NCBI GenBank assembly: GCA_963773745.1
Contig: CAVZCL010000004.1
Location: forward strand, 281,739-345,738
DNA: 64,000 nt
Source of the DNA: UBA5069 sp963773745
Lineage (GTDB): Bacteria; Chloroflexota; Anaerolineae; Caldilineales; Caldilineaceae
Direction of reading: 5' to 3'
The translations under genes were made by a program, and so were the position numbers. Shown here piece by piece: positions 47,055 to 59,177 of this stretch (the stretch's first letter is position 1; each line of letters begins with the position of its first letter). The notes under the pieces were generated by a model that saw only the letters and a list, made by a program, of their open reading frames with translations, had not been told where the DNA came from and did not search any database.

Positions 47055-48945
47055 ATGAAGAACCGTACATTTGTACTGTTGGCGATTTTGGTTGTCGCCG
47101 CCATGGCCTTCTCGGCATGCGCCGCGGCAGTACCCGCTGCGCCCGCCGGCGAAGCAGCTGCCCCCGGCGCCAGCGCCGGTGCAGTTGAAGATGTCAGCCG
47201 CCCCCATCCCTACCTCAGCAACATTGACGTCCGCCATGCGATTGCACACTGCATCGACCGCGACGCACTGATCGCCGCCGTCTACCCGTACGTCGACGAC
47301 TCCGTCAAGCCGACGCTGCGCATGGACACCGGCTGGCCGAAGACCCACTGGGTGTGGGATGGCCCGTACACAGACTATGAGTACGACCCTGCCCTGGCCA
47401 ATGAGCTGCTCGACAAGGCCGGCTTCACCGATGATGACGGTGACGGCTACCGCTTCGAGCTGACCATGACCACCACCACCGCTCAGTTCCGCCAGACATG
47501 GGCCGCTGTGGTTGAGCAGCAGCTTGCCGATTGTGGCATCCTGCTCATCCGCCAGCACACCCCTGCTTCGTGGTGGTTCGGCGACACGACCGGCCTCCAG
47601 GTCCGCGACTTCGAACTGGGCGCCTACGCCTGGGTCGGCCAGACCGAGCCCGCCGGCCGCACCCTCTACGCTTGTGACCAGATTCCGACCCCCGCCAACA
47701 ACTGGGAAGGCCAGAACTACATGGGCTGGTGCAACCAGGAGGCCAGCAACCTGATCGTGCTCGCCACCAATACGCTCGAGCGCGAAGACCGCCAGGTTGC
47801 CTACGATGACTTCCAGCAGATCTTCTCCGACGACATGGTCTCTCTGCCGCTCTTCCAGCGCGCCGAGGCCGAGGCCTGGAGCAAGAACCTCGAAGGTGTC
47901 GTCACCAGTGAGACCGAGTATGCGACCGCCAGCGCCTTTGACTGGACCCTTGTTGACGGCAGCGACACGCTGATCATTGGCTTCTCGCAGGAGCCCGCCT
48001 CGATGTTTGACCTCGTCGAGAGCGCCGCTGTGCAGCGCCAGGCTTCGCAGCTGGGCCGCACCCTGTACAACACGCAGTACGACTACGACTACCAGGCCAA
48101 CCTGCAGGACGGCCTGAGCACCCTCGAGAGCGGCAAGGCCACCAACACGATGGTTGCCGTGGAACCTGGCGACATTGTCTACAGCGTTGAAGGCGAACCG
48201 GTGGAACTGGCCGCCGGCGTCAACGTCATGGTCAATGGCGAGCCCATGGAATATGACGGCACGAGCCCGCTCGAACTGCCGCAGCTGGTCGTCACCTACG
48301 ACTGGCCCGCCCACAAGTGGAGTGACGGTGTGGACGCCAGCGTTGATGACTTCAAGCTGGCCTTCGACATCAACTGCGACCCGGAGTCGGGCGCGACGAC
48401 CTTCACCACCTGTGACTCCATCGAGAGTGTCGACTACGCCACCGACGGCAGCATCAGCTACACCGTCACCTACGTGCCTGGCGTACAGGACCCGACCTAC
48501 TACATTGCACCCTTCACGATCAGCCCCTCCTCGGCCTCCTACCCGAGCCACCAGGTGCTGAGCGATGGCCGCAACCTGGCCGACGTGCCCGCCAATGAGT
48601 GGAGCACGCTGCCCGAAATCGCTGAGAAGCCCCTGAGCATTGCGCCGTGGGTCATCACCGAATGGGTCAAGGGCCAGAGCATGACGCTTGAGGCGAACCC
48701 CTACTACTTCAAGGGCGAGCCGGCAATCAAGCGCATCGTCATCGTCTTTGTGCAGGACACGACACAGCTCGTCGCCCAGCTTCTCTCGGGTGACGTGGAC
48801 TACGTCGAGAAGGCCACACTGGGTGGTGGCGCCGAAGTCGAGCTTGGTGAAGGCGGCTGGCGAAGCCGGCACGCTCAACTTCGAGATCATCCCGAGCGCG
48901 ACCTGGGAGCACATCGACATGAACCTGTTCATCAAGGAGAAGTAG
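47055..48945 (+). CDS. Oligopeptide-binding lipoprotein (SBP family 5), circularly permuted, one frameshift
   Basis: ATG 47055 follows AAGGAG. The signal ends at lipobox FSAC, then an Ala/Pro linker. Residues about 50-290 match the C-terminal half of family 5 binding proteins: RPHPYLSNIDVRHAIAHCID, ANELLDKAGFTDDDGDGY, DFELGAYAWVG. Residues about 300-629 match the N-terminal half: DTLIIGFSQEPASMFDLVES, KWSDGVDASVDDFKLAFDI, TQLVAQLLSGDVDYVEK, and the middle part FEIIPSATWEHIDMNLFI at the very end. The order is thus swapped, with a seam that would be continuous if circularised. A frameshift lies near 48850. Confidence 0.8.
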
Positions 48946-48992
48946 TCCGGCCGGGGGCGTTGCAGCAAATGATCTGCTGTGACGCCCCTATG

Positions 48993-49028
48993 CTGGTCTC
49001 TCTGCTGCATGCAGCAGAGAGACCAGCG
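48993..49028. terminator. Perfect 36-bp palindrome
   Basis: An 18-bp stem GCTGGTCTCTCTGCTGCA with no loop, 47 bases after the binding-protein stop. It may be a terminator or a processing site; there is no T tract. Confidence 0.6.
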
Positions 49029-49152
49029 CTCCTCAAGGCGGGCGTGCGGTGCATTGTGGACCCCGCCCGCTTTTTGGGTGTCGCAACGGCTAAGCGTACG
49101 CTGCTATTGTTGCCCCCTCCATTGTGGAGCGGGACCGGGGCTGAGGTTTGTT

Positions 49153-50334
49153 ATGACCGGATATATCATTCGCCGCCTGATTCAAATGGTCTTTGTGGTG
49201 CTGGCTGTTGCCGTTGCCACCTATTTTCTCTTCAGCATTGCGCCTGGCGGCCCCCTTACGGGGCTGCGCCAGTCCCAGCAACGGCTGAAGGACACCGACA
49301 TTGCCCGTATTCGGGCGCAGTATGAGCTGGACCTTTACTGGCCTGTGCGCTTCACGCGCTGGCTGGCGGGCTTTCCCCAAGGGCCGATTGTCGTTGGCGG
49401 CAATGAATTGTTCTCCAATGTGCCCGTGGGCTGCTATTTGCCCGACTCCGAAACCGGCGGCTGCAGGGATTTTGTCTACCTGAGCGAGATGCCTCAACTT
49501 CACCCGCCCATTCGCAGCAGCCAGGGTGTGCTGCGGGGGGATTTTGGCCTCTCCAGCGTGGTGAGCATTGGGCGCCCTGCCATGGATCTCTTCCGTTCGC
49601 GCATTGGGCCCACACTCGAGCTCATGGTTTCGGCGCTCTTCCTGTCGTTGCTGATTGGCATCCCCATAGGCATCTACAGCGCAGTACGCCAATATTCCAA
49701 GTTTGACTATTTAGCCACCACAATCTCCTTTGTCGGATCAGCCATGCCCACCTTCTTCTTTGGGCTGATCATGATTCTGCTCTTCTCGATTGTGCCGGTG
49801 CTGCTCGCCGAGCAAGCGCCCTGGATGGTGCGCCTTCCACCTGGGCTGCGTACAGCCATTCGCCCCTACGAGATTGCATCGTGGCTGCCCACGATTCAGC
49901 CCAAATCGGGCGCCGACCGTTTCCTGCACCTGCTGATGCCCCTCTTTGTGTTGACCTTCTTCAACACGGCGCAGTGGAGCCGCTTTGTACGCTCCTCCAT
50001 GCTTGAGGTGCTGCGCCAGGATTATGTGCGCACGGCACGCGCCAAGGGGCTGGTTGAGCGCGCGGTCATCGTCAAGCATGCGCTGCGCAACGCGCTGATC
50101 CCCTTCGTCACAATTCTCGTGCTGCAGATTCCCAGCCTCTTTGCCGGCGCCACAATTACGGAGACGGTCTTTGCGTGGCCGGGTATTGGCAGCCTCTATG
50201 TGGATGCGCTGAACCGCAGCGACTGGCCCGTTGCACTGGCCTTCATCTTCATTACGGCGGTGTTGACCGTGATTGCCACCCTGCTGGGTGACATTCTCTA
50301 CACCGTGGTGGACCCGCGTATTCGCTACTCGTAA
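49153..50334 (+). CDS. Oligopeptide ABC permease (OppB/DppB type)
   Basis: A 393-residue permease. ATG 49153. N-terminal membrane segment FVVLAVAVATYFLFSIAPGG, a long periplasmic loop with a possible Cys pair, then five more segments. The EAA-type loop reads ARAKGLVERAVIVKHALRNA. The C-terminus is VATLLGDILYTVVDPRIRY-like, usual for the family. It leads the complete permease pair of the window. Confidence 0.92.
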   Translation: MTGYIIRRLIQMVFVVLAVAVATYFLFSIAPGGPLTGLRQSQQRLKDTDIARIRAQYELDLYWPVRFTRWLAGFPQGPIVVGGNELFSNVPVGCYLPDSETGGCRDFVYLSEMPQLHPPIRSSQGVLRGDFGLSSVVSIGRPAMDLFRSRIGPTLELMVSALFLSLLIGIPIGIYSAVRQYSKFDYLATTISFVGSAMPTFFFGLIMILLFSIVPVLLAEQAPWMVRLPPGLRTAIRPYEIASWLPTIQPKSGADRFLHLLMPLFVLTFFNTAQWSRFVRSSMLEVLRQDYVRTARAKGLVERAVIVKHALRNALIPFVTILVLQIPSLFAGATITETVFAWPGIGSLYVDALNRSDWPVALAFIFITAVLTVIATLLGDILYTVVDPRIRYS

Positions 50335-50402
50335 CCGTATGGAATTCGCTGGCGATTCTGCCCAACCGGCCGCACCGCCCGCTTTGCAGGAGTCTACCGA
50401 CT

Positions 50403-51407
50403 ATGGCTTCATCAGCCGCCGCTGTATCACTCAAGAAAAAAGCCGACGCTGAAGAAGGAGAGCCGCAGGGGCAATGGTCTGTGGTTGCGCGCCGCTTCCG
50501 CCGCCACCGCATGGCCATGATCTCGCTTGTGGTGCTCATCTTCATTCTGGCTTTGTCCTTCCTTGCACCCTACGTTACACCCTACGCGCGCGACACAATC
50601 GACGTGACGGCCCCAGTCCGCCCGGCGCCGCCCGGCGTGGTAACCGACGCCGGCCGCCACCTGCTGGGCATTGACCACCTGGGGCGCGACCTCTTCACAC
50701 GCCTGCTTTATGCGGGCCGCATTTCGCTCACGATTGCGATTTTCGTTGTCGCCATCTCCGAGACTGTGGGCGTGATGATTGGCGCAGCGGCCGGCTACTT
50801 CGGCGGCTTCACCGATGCGGCCGTTTCACGCGTCATTGAGTTCATGCTCGCGATTCCGCTGCTGCCCATCCTGCTCATCGTCTCCGCGATTCTGCTCAAG
50901 GGTGACGACATCCTGCAGCCGCCCGAGTTTTTGAACCGAATCATTGGCGCGGTGCTGCTGACGCCGGCGCGTGAGACGCGCCAGGTTGTCGTCATGATCA
51001 TGATTCTTGTGGTCTTCAGTTGGCTGGGGGCGGCGCGCCTTATCCGCGGCATGGCGCTTTCGTTGCGCTCGCGCGAGTTTGTGGAGGCGCTGCGCGCACA
51101 GGGTGCATCCGAACCGCGCATCATCTTCCGCCACATCATTCCCAACGGCATTGCGCCCATTCTGGTCAACGCCAGCCTTGCGCTGGGCGGCATCATCATC
51201 CTCGAGTCGGCGCTCTCCTTCCTGGGCGTCGGCATTCAGGACCCTACGCCCACATGGGGTAACATGCTCGCACAATCACGCAGCTACATGTTCACCAACC
51301 CTTGGCTGCCCTTGATTCCAGGCATTCCGCTCGTCATCGTTTCGCTCTGCTTCAACTTCATTGGCGACGGTCTGCGCGATGCGCTGGACCCGCGCCTCAA
51401 GCGCTAG
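50403..51407 (+). CDS. Oligopeptide ABC permease (OppC/DppC type)
   Basis: A 334-residue permease, full length. Segment MAMISLVVLIFILALSFLAP; GIDHLGRDLFTRLLYAGRIS is the family motif after the first segment. The EAA loop region is LRAQGASEPRIIFRHIIPNG. The C-terminus is FNFIGDGLRDALDPRLKR. It is 68 bases after OppB. It provides the intact reference for the two truncated copies in this window. Confidence 0.93.
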   Translation: MASSAAAVSLKKKADAEEGEPQGQWSVVARRFRRHRMAMISLVVLIFILALSFLAPYVTPYARDTIDVTAPVRPAPPGVVTDAGRHLLGIDHLGRDLFTRLLYAGRISLTIAIFVVAISETVGVMIGAAAGYFGGFTDAAVSRVIEFMLAIPLLPILLIVSAILLKGDDILQPPEFLNRIIGAVLLTPARETRQVVVMIMILVVFSWLGAARLIRGMALSLRSREFVEALRAQGASEPRIIFRHIIPNGIAPILVNASLALGGIIILESALSFLGVGIQDPTPTWGNMLAQSRSYMFTNPWLPLIPGIPLVIVSLCFNFIGDGLRDALDPRLKR

Positions 51408-51467
51408 TGTGGCGTTGTTCCTTCACCCGAATCCGAACCTTGCTGTCTGCTGATTGTGGATCGATTT

Positions 51468-52643
<1,176 letters not shown>

Positions 52644-52697
52644 CGTGCGCCATGGCGGCACCAACTGGCGAACGTTTGGCACCGGTCGCGGCCTCGA

Positions 52698-52723
52698 GTA
52701 CGACGGCTAAAGCCGCCACTGCG
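52698..52723. repeat. Half copy of the GTAGCGGCGG REP-like repeat
   Basis: ACGGCTAAAGCCGCCACTGCG resembles the arm ACGGCGGCTTACACCGCCAC. It sits between the two ATPase genes. Confidence 0.5.
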
Positions 52724-52764
52724 ATTTGCACACGATTAACACTTGATTGCGGAACAGGCACAGT

Positions 52765-53824
<1,060 letters not shown>

Positions 53825-53833
53825 CGCAAGCGC

Positions 53834-54334
53834 ATGGATGCCAACTTTCCACCGGCACACTCGATCTTCCGGCCCAGCCCACTGATTCTGACGCTCTACC
53901 TGGGCTTCCTGGGCTGGTTTGGCACGGCGCGCTTCATGCGCGGCAATGTGCTCAAGGTGCGCTCGCTGGACTACACGCTCTCGGCGCGCGCCATCGGTGC
54001 GACCGACGGACGCGTCATGCGCTCGCATGTCATCCCCAACAGTCTCCCCGTCATTATCGTAATTACCTTTATTGACGTGGGTGCGCTGATCCTTACCGAG
54101 TCGATTCTCTCCTTCCTCGGCGTCGGTGTGCCGCCCCCCACGCCCTCGTGGGGCAACATGCTCTACGGGGCTAACGACTTCATCTTCTATCGTGACCCGG
54201 TAACCTATTCGATGTCGGCGCTGCACCTGCTGATCCTGCCCGGTATTCTCACCACTCTCACGGTGCTCGCCTTCTATCTCATCGGCGACGGCTTGCGCGA
54301 TGCGCTGGACCCCATGCTGAAGAACAAGAAGTAG
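53834..54334 (+). pseudogene. C-terminal half of an oligopeptide permease (OppC/DppC type)
   Basis: A 166-residue reading frame which covers only the region from the EAA loop to the C-terminus: LYLGFLGWFGTARFMRGNVL, RSHVIPNSLPVIIVITFIDV, SILSFLGVGVPPPTPSWGNM, LIGDGLRDALDPMLKNKK. The N-terminal half including the first membrane segments is missing, so it cannot form a permease. It begins 9 bases after the OppF stop. It is the second truncated permease in this region. Confidence 0.85.
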
Positions 54335-54352
54335 ACCCTAACACGATCTCTG

Positions 54353-54512
54353 TACGCAGTAGTCCGCAAAAAGAAACGAAACACCAGTACACAGATTGCA
54401 CAGAAACGGCACAGACAAAAGCCGATTTGAAGAAGAAAACATCGGTTGTTATCTGTTCAATCTGCGAAATCTGTGTACTGGTGTTTCGTTTCTTTTTGCG
54501 GACTACTGCGTA
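54353..54512. repeat. ACAGATT-type long hairpin repeat, perfect 45-bp arms
   Basis: Arms 54353-54397 and 54468-54512 are perfect inverted copies; the interior is 70 bases. The arm has TACGCAGTAGTCCGCAAAAA at the outside and GTACACAGATT at the inside. The interior has GTTCAATCTGCGAAAT. It separates the permease remnant from the next binding-protein gene. Confidence 0.93.
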
Positions 54513-54549
54513 CTGGCTTTTTGCGTATCGTTCACTAGAGGTTCTGCCC

Positions 54550-56308
54550 ATGACGCCCCGCCTGCGCACGGCTTTGCTGCGCGTGCTCTGTCTGCTCATG
54601 CTGCCCACGTTGGCGTGCAGCGCCAACCCCTTTCGCGCGGCCGCGCCCGCTGACGCGACCCGCACGCCAGAGGCGCCAGCCGCAGCCGGCGCGGCCACGC
54701 CACTTGTCGCAACGCAAGACACGGCAGTCACCCCCAACGCCGTCGCCCCGCCCCTGCGCTTTACACAAGCGCTGGCGACGGATGTCGAGTCCTTTAACCC
54801 CATCCTCACTGCCGACGCCGCATCGCAGGCGGTGATCGGCTTGCTGCTGCCGCGCGTGCTGGAGCTGGACGCACAGACAGGTGCGTCCGCTGCTACAGGG
54901 CTGGCCGAAGGCTGGGAGTGGTCGCCCGAGGGCGCGACGCTAACCGTGACGTTGCGCAGCGATCTGCGTTGGAGCGACGGCGTGGCTGTAACGGGGCGCG
55001 ATGTGGGCTTCACCTTCGCAGCGCTGGCAGCGCCCGCCGTGGAGAGCCCACTGCGCGCGCGCTCGCGGGGAATCTGCGCGCAATCACGCCCGTGGGCGAG
55101 CATACACTTGGTCTTCAGCCTCAACCAGGCCGACTGCACCTTTCTGCAGGCGCTCACGCTGCCCATTTTGCCCAGCCACCTCTTTGCCAACGACCTGAGC
55201 GATATCGCCACGAATGCGTGGAATGTTGCGCCCACCGTGGGGGCCGGGCCCTTCCTCTTTGCCGGCCGCAAGCCGGGCGAGGATATCGCGCTTGTGCGCA
55301 ACCCTGCCTACTACAAGGGCGCGCCGGAAATTGCCGCGTTCGACCTGCGCGTTGTGCCCAGCCAGGAAGAGCGCATGCGTCTGTTGATGGCCGGCAGCAT
55401 TGACCTTGCAGAGGATCTCCCAACCGTGGCAAGCGCGCTGGCTGGGGGCGTGCGCGTGGCGCCCATTCTGCGCGACAGCTTCGCCATGCTTGCCATGAAC
55501 GTCGCCGATCCCGCGGCGCCGCAGCCCGGGCGCAGTGAGGCGGGCGCGCTGCTGCCGCAGACGCCGCACCCCATTCTGGGTGATCTGCGCGTTCGCCAGG
55601 CCATCGCGCAGGGCATGGACGTGCCGCGCCTTGTGGAGCTCAGCTACCGCGGCGACGCCGCGCCCATTACGTCGTGGATACTGCCCACAACGCCCTGGGC
55701 CTATGCGGCCGACCTGCCGCCACTTCTCCATGATCCCGAGGCAGCGCGTGCCTTGCTTGATGAAGCGGGCTGGCTTGTGACGGATGGCACCACATCGCGC
55801 GATTCGCGGCGGCGCACGCCTGGCGCTCTCGATTGTGACGAATGAGGACAATTTGCAGCGCGTGGCGCTGGCCGAGGCGATGCGCGATGCGCTCAAGGCG
55901 CTGGGCTTTGACGTGACAGTGGAAGCGCTCCCCTTTGCAGAAGCGGCCAACCTTATTATGCAGCAGCGCTACGACCTCGCCCTGCTGGGGTGGGAGCAGG
56001 TGGGGCCGGAGCCGGCGCTGGGCCCCTGGTTTGACTCGCGCGCCGACATCCCCGCCACCGGCGTGAACGTGACCAGCTATCAGAATCCCATTGTGGATAC
56101 GCTCTTTGATGCGGCGCGCACCGCGCCGGCGTGTGATCTGGCTGCACGCGGCGAACTCTACCGGCAGATTCAGCGGCAGGTTGCCGGCGAGACTGTGGCG
56201 ATTCCGCTCAGCGGTGTGATCAATCACGTTGGCACAGGCGCCGCCTGGAAGGGGATTGCGCCGGGACCCTGGTCGCTCTACGAGGGCGTGGAGGGGTGGC
56301 GGAAGTAG
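54550..56308 (+). CDS. Oligopeptide-binding lipoprotein (SBP family 5), normal order, frameshifts
   Basis: ATG 54550. The signal ends in the lipobox TLAC. The N-half reads FTQALATDVESFNPILTADA, LAEGWEWSPEGATLTVTLRS, LRWSDGVAVTGRDVGFTFAA. Two compensating one-base shifts lie near 55055 and 55110, since the other frame gives ALAGNLRAITPVGEHTL in between. The C-half starts with HPILGDLRVRQAIAQGMD; a frameshift near 55805 leads to EDNLQRVALAEAMRDALKAL and VALLGWEQVG-like text, ending in YEGVEGWRK. In contrast to the gene at 47055, the halves are in the usual order. Confidence 0.85.
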
Positions 56309-56510
56309 CGCGAGCGCATCAAAGTGACGGCATGTGAAAACAGACGCGCCGGCCCATGGGCCGGCGCATCCTCTGTATCGGTTCTACCCTGAAAACAGCC
56401 TCGCTGAAGCCGCCACCTACGCAGACGACCACGTGCCGCGGCACACGAAAGCGGACTTCATCCTGCGTTGCGCCAACATGGCGTGGACGTCGGCGCAGCA
56501 ATGACAAACC
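56309..56510. other. Spacer with a GC palindrome
   Basis: A 10-bp stem palindrome GCGCCGGCCC-AT-GGGCCGGCGC at 56346-56367, likely terminator-like. No gene supported. Confidence 0.5.
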
Positions 56511-57917
56511 CTAGGCCTGCGGCAGCGCAATATCAAAGTCCAGGTACTTGCCCAGCGCCTCGCGCAGCGGCTCCTGCACGCAGCCAGGGGTAATGCTCAC
56601 ATGGTGGCGGTGGCCGTGCACGCCAATGTGGAGCAGCACATCCTGCAGCTTGTCAATCTCTGCCACGCCCGCCACACCGAAGAAGTTGGGCGGAAGCGGG
56701 TCTGCCGTAATGCGCCCCTCCCCCAGGTACATCTTCACGCGTCCCTCGTCGGTCATCAGGCTGCCGAAGGTGAAGTCCATGGGGCGAATGCGCCCCTGGT
56801 TGCAGCCGTAGCTGACACCCTGGCCCAGCGTTGTGAGCAGGATTTCGTGGTCAGTAATGCGCCCCTTGCCATCCATCATTGACGCCGGCATGGGGCCGCA
56901 GTGGAAGAGGATGCACTTGTCGTCCTCGTCCTCATAGTTATTGTTCCAGTCGAGCAGCCCCACGGCGTCATACGAAGCGAGATGCAGCGCCTTCATTGCC
57001 ACGGCGTTGCCAATGTCCACCTCGCAGGCGGAGGCCATGCCTTCGTCGTTGAGCATGCCCATGGCCACGCAGGGTGAGATACCCATCTCCGTCTGGATTT
57101 CGGTCCAGCAGCGGATGGCGAGCGCGTCAAGGTGGGCCTCTGCGCGCAGGTCGTCGAGCGTGACGCCCAGGCGCACGATGTTCTCGAAGGCGTTCGCCGG
57201 CACACCCTCCCACGAGGCGTAGTTGCGCAGCCCTTCGGCCTTGGCGTCGAAGGCAGGCGCGCTGGGCGAGACGGCCTTCATGCGCTGGAAGATGTCAGAC
57301 ATGTCAAACGTTTCGACGGTGATGCCATGGCGCTGCAGGGCAACCTCGTCAATGCGCACCGTCTTGAAGGGCGTTGTGCGTGCGCCCAGCGCGCCCACCA
57401 CCATCCCGCGAATGCCGTTAACGACCTGGCAGGTGCGGTCAAATTCGTCGATGTTCTTGCGGAAGGGCTGGCTGCCCGGGCGCACGGTATGGGGCTTGAG
57501 CGCCGTGAACTTGACGCCCACCTGGCGGAAGACATCCATAATGGAGATTTTGCCGCAGAAGGAGTCGCGTCGTTGGGCGGGTCCCATTTTGTCGAGGTCG
57601 TCGGGGTAGGCCTGAATCCAGATGGGGACGTTGGCCTCCTTGAGTGCGGCGACGGCGCCATTTTCATCGCCGAAGTTGGGCAGGCAGACGATAATGCCGC
57701 CAAACTCGCCGCGGTGGGCGCGCAGGAAGTTGGCATAGACCTCGCCTTCGGCCGGCGTTTCAACGGCGCCGTGGCGCGTGGCGTCGGCGTCGAGCATGAG
57801 CACGTCGTGGCCCAGGGCCTTTAGTTCTCGCTGCATCTCCTCGCGTGCGGTGGCAATGACCGACGCAGGGAAAAAGCCGCGGTTTCCAAAAAAGAGCGCG
57901 AATGTGGTCTTTTGCAT
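56511..57917 (-). CDS. L-fucose/L-arabinose isomerase-fold protein
   Basis: A 468-residue protein, MQKTTFALFFGNRGFFPASV at the start (57917). The fold has ETPAEGEVYANFLRAHRGEF, GIIVCLPNFGDENGAVAALK, then the metal-binding region (EMGISPCVAMGMLNDEGMAS with a Glu ligand; NNYEDEDDKCILFHCGPMPA with a His). This matches the FucI/AraA type isomerases of C-C sugars, but the substrate is unknown. It may supply the sugar for the PfkB/GatZ genes, though distant. Confidence 0.8.
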   Translation of the reverse strand: MQKTTFALFFGNRGFFPASVIATAREEMQRELKALGHDVLMLDADATRHGAVETPAEGEVYANFLRAHRGEFGGIIVCLPNFGDENGAVAALKEANVPIWIQAYPDDLDKMGPAQRRDSFCGKISIMDVFRQVGVKFTALKPHTVRPGSQPFRKNIDEFDRTCQVVNGIRGMVVGALGARTTPFKTVRIDEVALQRHGITVETFDMSDIFQRMKAVSPSAPAFDAKAEGLRNYASWEGVPANAFENIVRLGVTLDDLRAEAHLDALAIRCWTEIQTEMGISPCVAMGMLNDEGMASACEVDIGNAVAMKALHLASYDAVGLLDWNNNYEDEDDKCILFHCGPMPASMMDGKGRITDHEILLTTLGQGVSYGCNQGRIRPMDFTFGSLMTDEGRVKMYLGEGRITADPLPPNFFGVAGVAEIDKLQDVLLHIGVHGHRHHVSITPGCVQEPLREALGKYLDFDIALPQA

Positions 57918-58084
57918 GGGGTGCAGTTCGCTTTCTGAAGGCGCAGTATGCGCTGATGACGCTGAGCCATTTGTGGAGATTCCAAACGAAGGGGTGGCGG
58001 TGTGGCGCCGGCCGGTGCGGGGAGCAGGGCAAGCGCGATTCACCACCCAAAGCATACTACGCGGCGGGTTCGCTGTCGAGTTTG

Positions 58085-58120
58085 GGGGGAAGGGCAAAAT
58101 TGACGATTGAATATTGGACG
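58085..58120. repeat. Half copy of the ATTGACGATTG-type repeat
   Basis: AAAATTGACGATTGAATATT is one arm. The opposite arm lies at 59151-59177, on the far side of the next gene. Confidence 0.55.
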
Positions 58121-58178
58121 TGTCGCGAAACAGAGCGCTGGAAGCCATCCCCCGCTAAGCACCGCTAAACCCCACTCC

Positions 58179-58260
58179 CTGCGTAGTGGCGGTGTAAGCC
58201 GCCGCAGGTGTGGCACACGTCGCGTCCGCAATAACGGCGGCTTACACCGCCACTACGCAG
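58179..58260. repeat. REP-like palindromic repeat (GTAGCGGCGG family)
   Basis: Perfect 26-bp arms 58179-58204 and 58235-58260, core CTGCGTAGTGGCGGTGTAAG. A second copy lies at 58999-59079, so the next gene is flanked on both sides. Confidence 0.88.
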
Positions 58261-58401
58261 ACCACTGTGTCCCACAAAATCTGGAAGTGCGCCAAAGATA
58301 GGATTGAATTGGCGCATTATTCGGGCGTAAAATGGCACGTGAATCGCCATTTGGCCATGGCACTCCGCCACTACTCTCAAATCCCCCAAGAGGTTCAATC
58401 C

Positions 58402-58958
58402 ATGCGCAACTTCATTATCGGCATTCTTGAAGGCTCGTTGTACATCCTGATTGCAGTCATGACGATCGGTGGCTTGATCGTAGGCAACTCTGCGGCCCGA
58501 GTTATTTCGGGCCCGTATTGAGATGGGGGCTCTGGCATAGGTTACACTCTGTTTGGAGGGGCATTTGGCTTCTTTGTGAGCGTAGCCGCCACAGGCGTGA
58601 TCTTCGTATTGCTCAATATCAACGACAATGTGAAGCGCCAGACCGAATTGGCGCAGGCGGCGCAGCGTCGAACAAAACAGCACGCGCACCGCGCACAGAC
58701 GACTCCCCCTTCAGCCGACTATGGCGCCCCTGCGGCTGGCTCTGCAACGAAGTCCCTGAACCCTCAAACACACGCAATACCCTCCAGCTGCCCCGGTACA
58801 CAGACAAGCCCAGAAGGCGCACGCCAGACGCGTTTCGCCTGCTGGGACCCGACGCAGTTGCTTGTTCCAGATGCGGCAACCTGAACCACGCGGATCGCCA
58901 GGTATGCTGGAATTGTGGGACGCCGCTTGCAAGCGAAAACGGGGACCGAAGCGCGTAG
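58402..58958 (+). pseudogene. Membrane protein with C-terminal zinc ribbon; in-frame stop and frameshift
   Basis: ATG 58402 follows AAGAGG. It reads MRNFIIGILEGSLYILIAVM, then a TGA at 58519 in frame (VISGPY-stop-DGGSGIGYTL), then YTLFGGAFGFFVSVAATGVI, a second membrane segment. After a shift between about 58700 and 58780 it ends with the zinc ribbon CSRCGNLNHADRQVCWNCGT. The stop would read Trp if it were TGG. The protein may be decaying or the stop is a sequencing error. The gene is bracketed by repeats. Confidence 0.6.
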
Positions 58959-58998
58959 CAGCGTGGGCGTGGATTTGGCCGTTGCGAGAATATCTGGC

Positions 58999-59079
58999 CT
59001 GCGTAGCGGCGGTGTAAGCAGCCGTAGGAATGGAGCACGTCGAGTCTGCGAGAACGGCGGCTTACACCGCCGCTACACG
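58999..59079. repeat. REP-like palindromic repeat (GTAGCGGCGG family)
   Basis: CTGCGTAGCGGCGGTGTAAG on the left and CGGCGGCTTACACCGCCGCT on the right, one slightly diverged arm. Confidence 0.85.
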
Positions 59080-59109
59080 TGGGCCAGGGCGTCTTTCCGC
59101 ACAAATAAA

Positions 59110-59140
59110 ACGGAGGGCTGGAGGCCCCCGCTACGGACTG
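59110..59140. repeat. Half copy of a GGAGGGCTGGAGGCCCCCGC repeat
   Basis: Similar to the halves at 22200-22228 and the pair at 22815-22905. Confidence 0.5.
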
Positions 59141-59150
59141 CGCTTGTACA

Positions 59151-59177
59151 CGCAATCGTCAATACTCAATTTTCAAT
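59151..59177. repeat. Half copy of the ATTGACGATTG-type repeat, inverted
   Basis: GCAATCGTCAATACTCAATT. Inverted relative to the copy at 58085-58120; both flank the membrane gene. Confidence 0.55.

Noticed and set aside
47031..49010. Minus-strand frame of 659 codons opposite the binding protein
   Set aside because: Val/Gly/His-rich shadow with no signal or domain.
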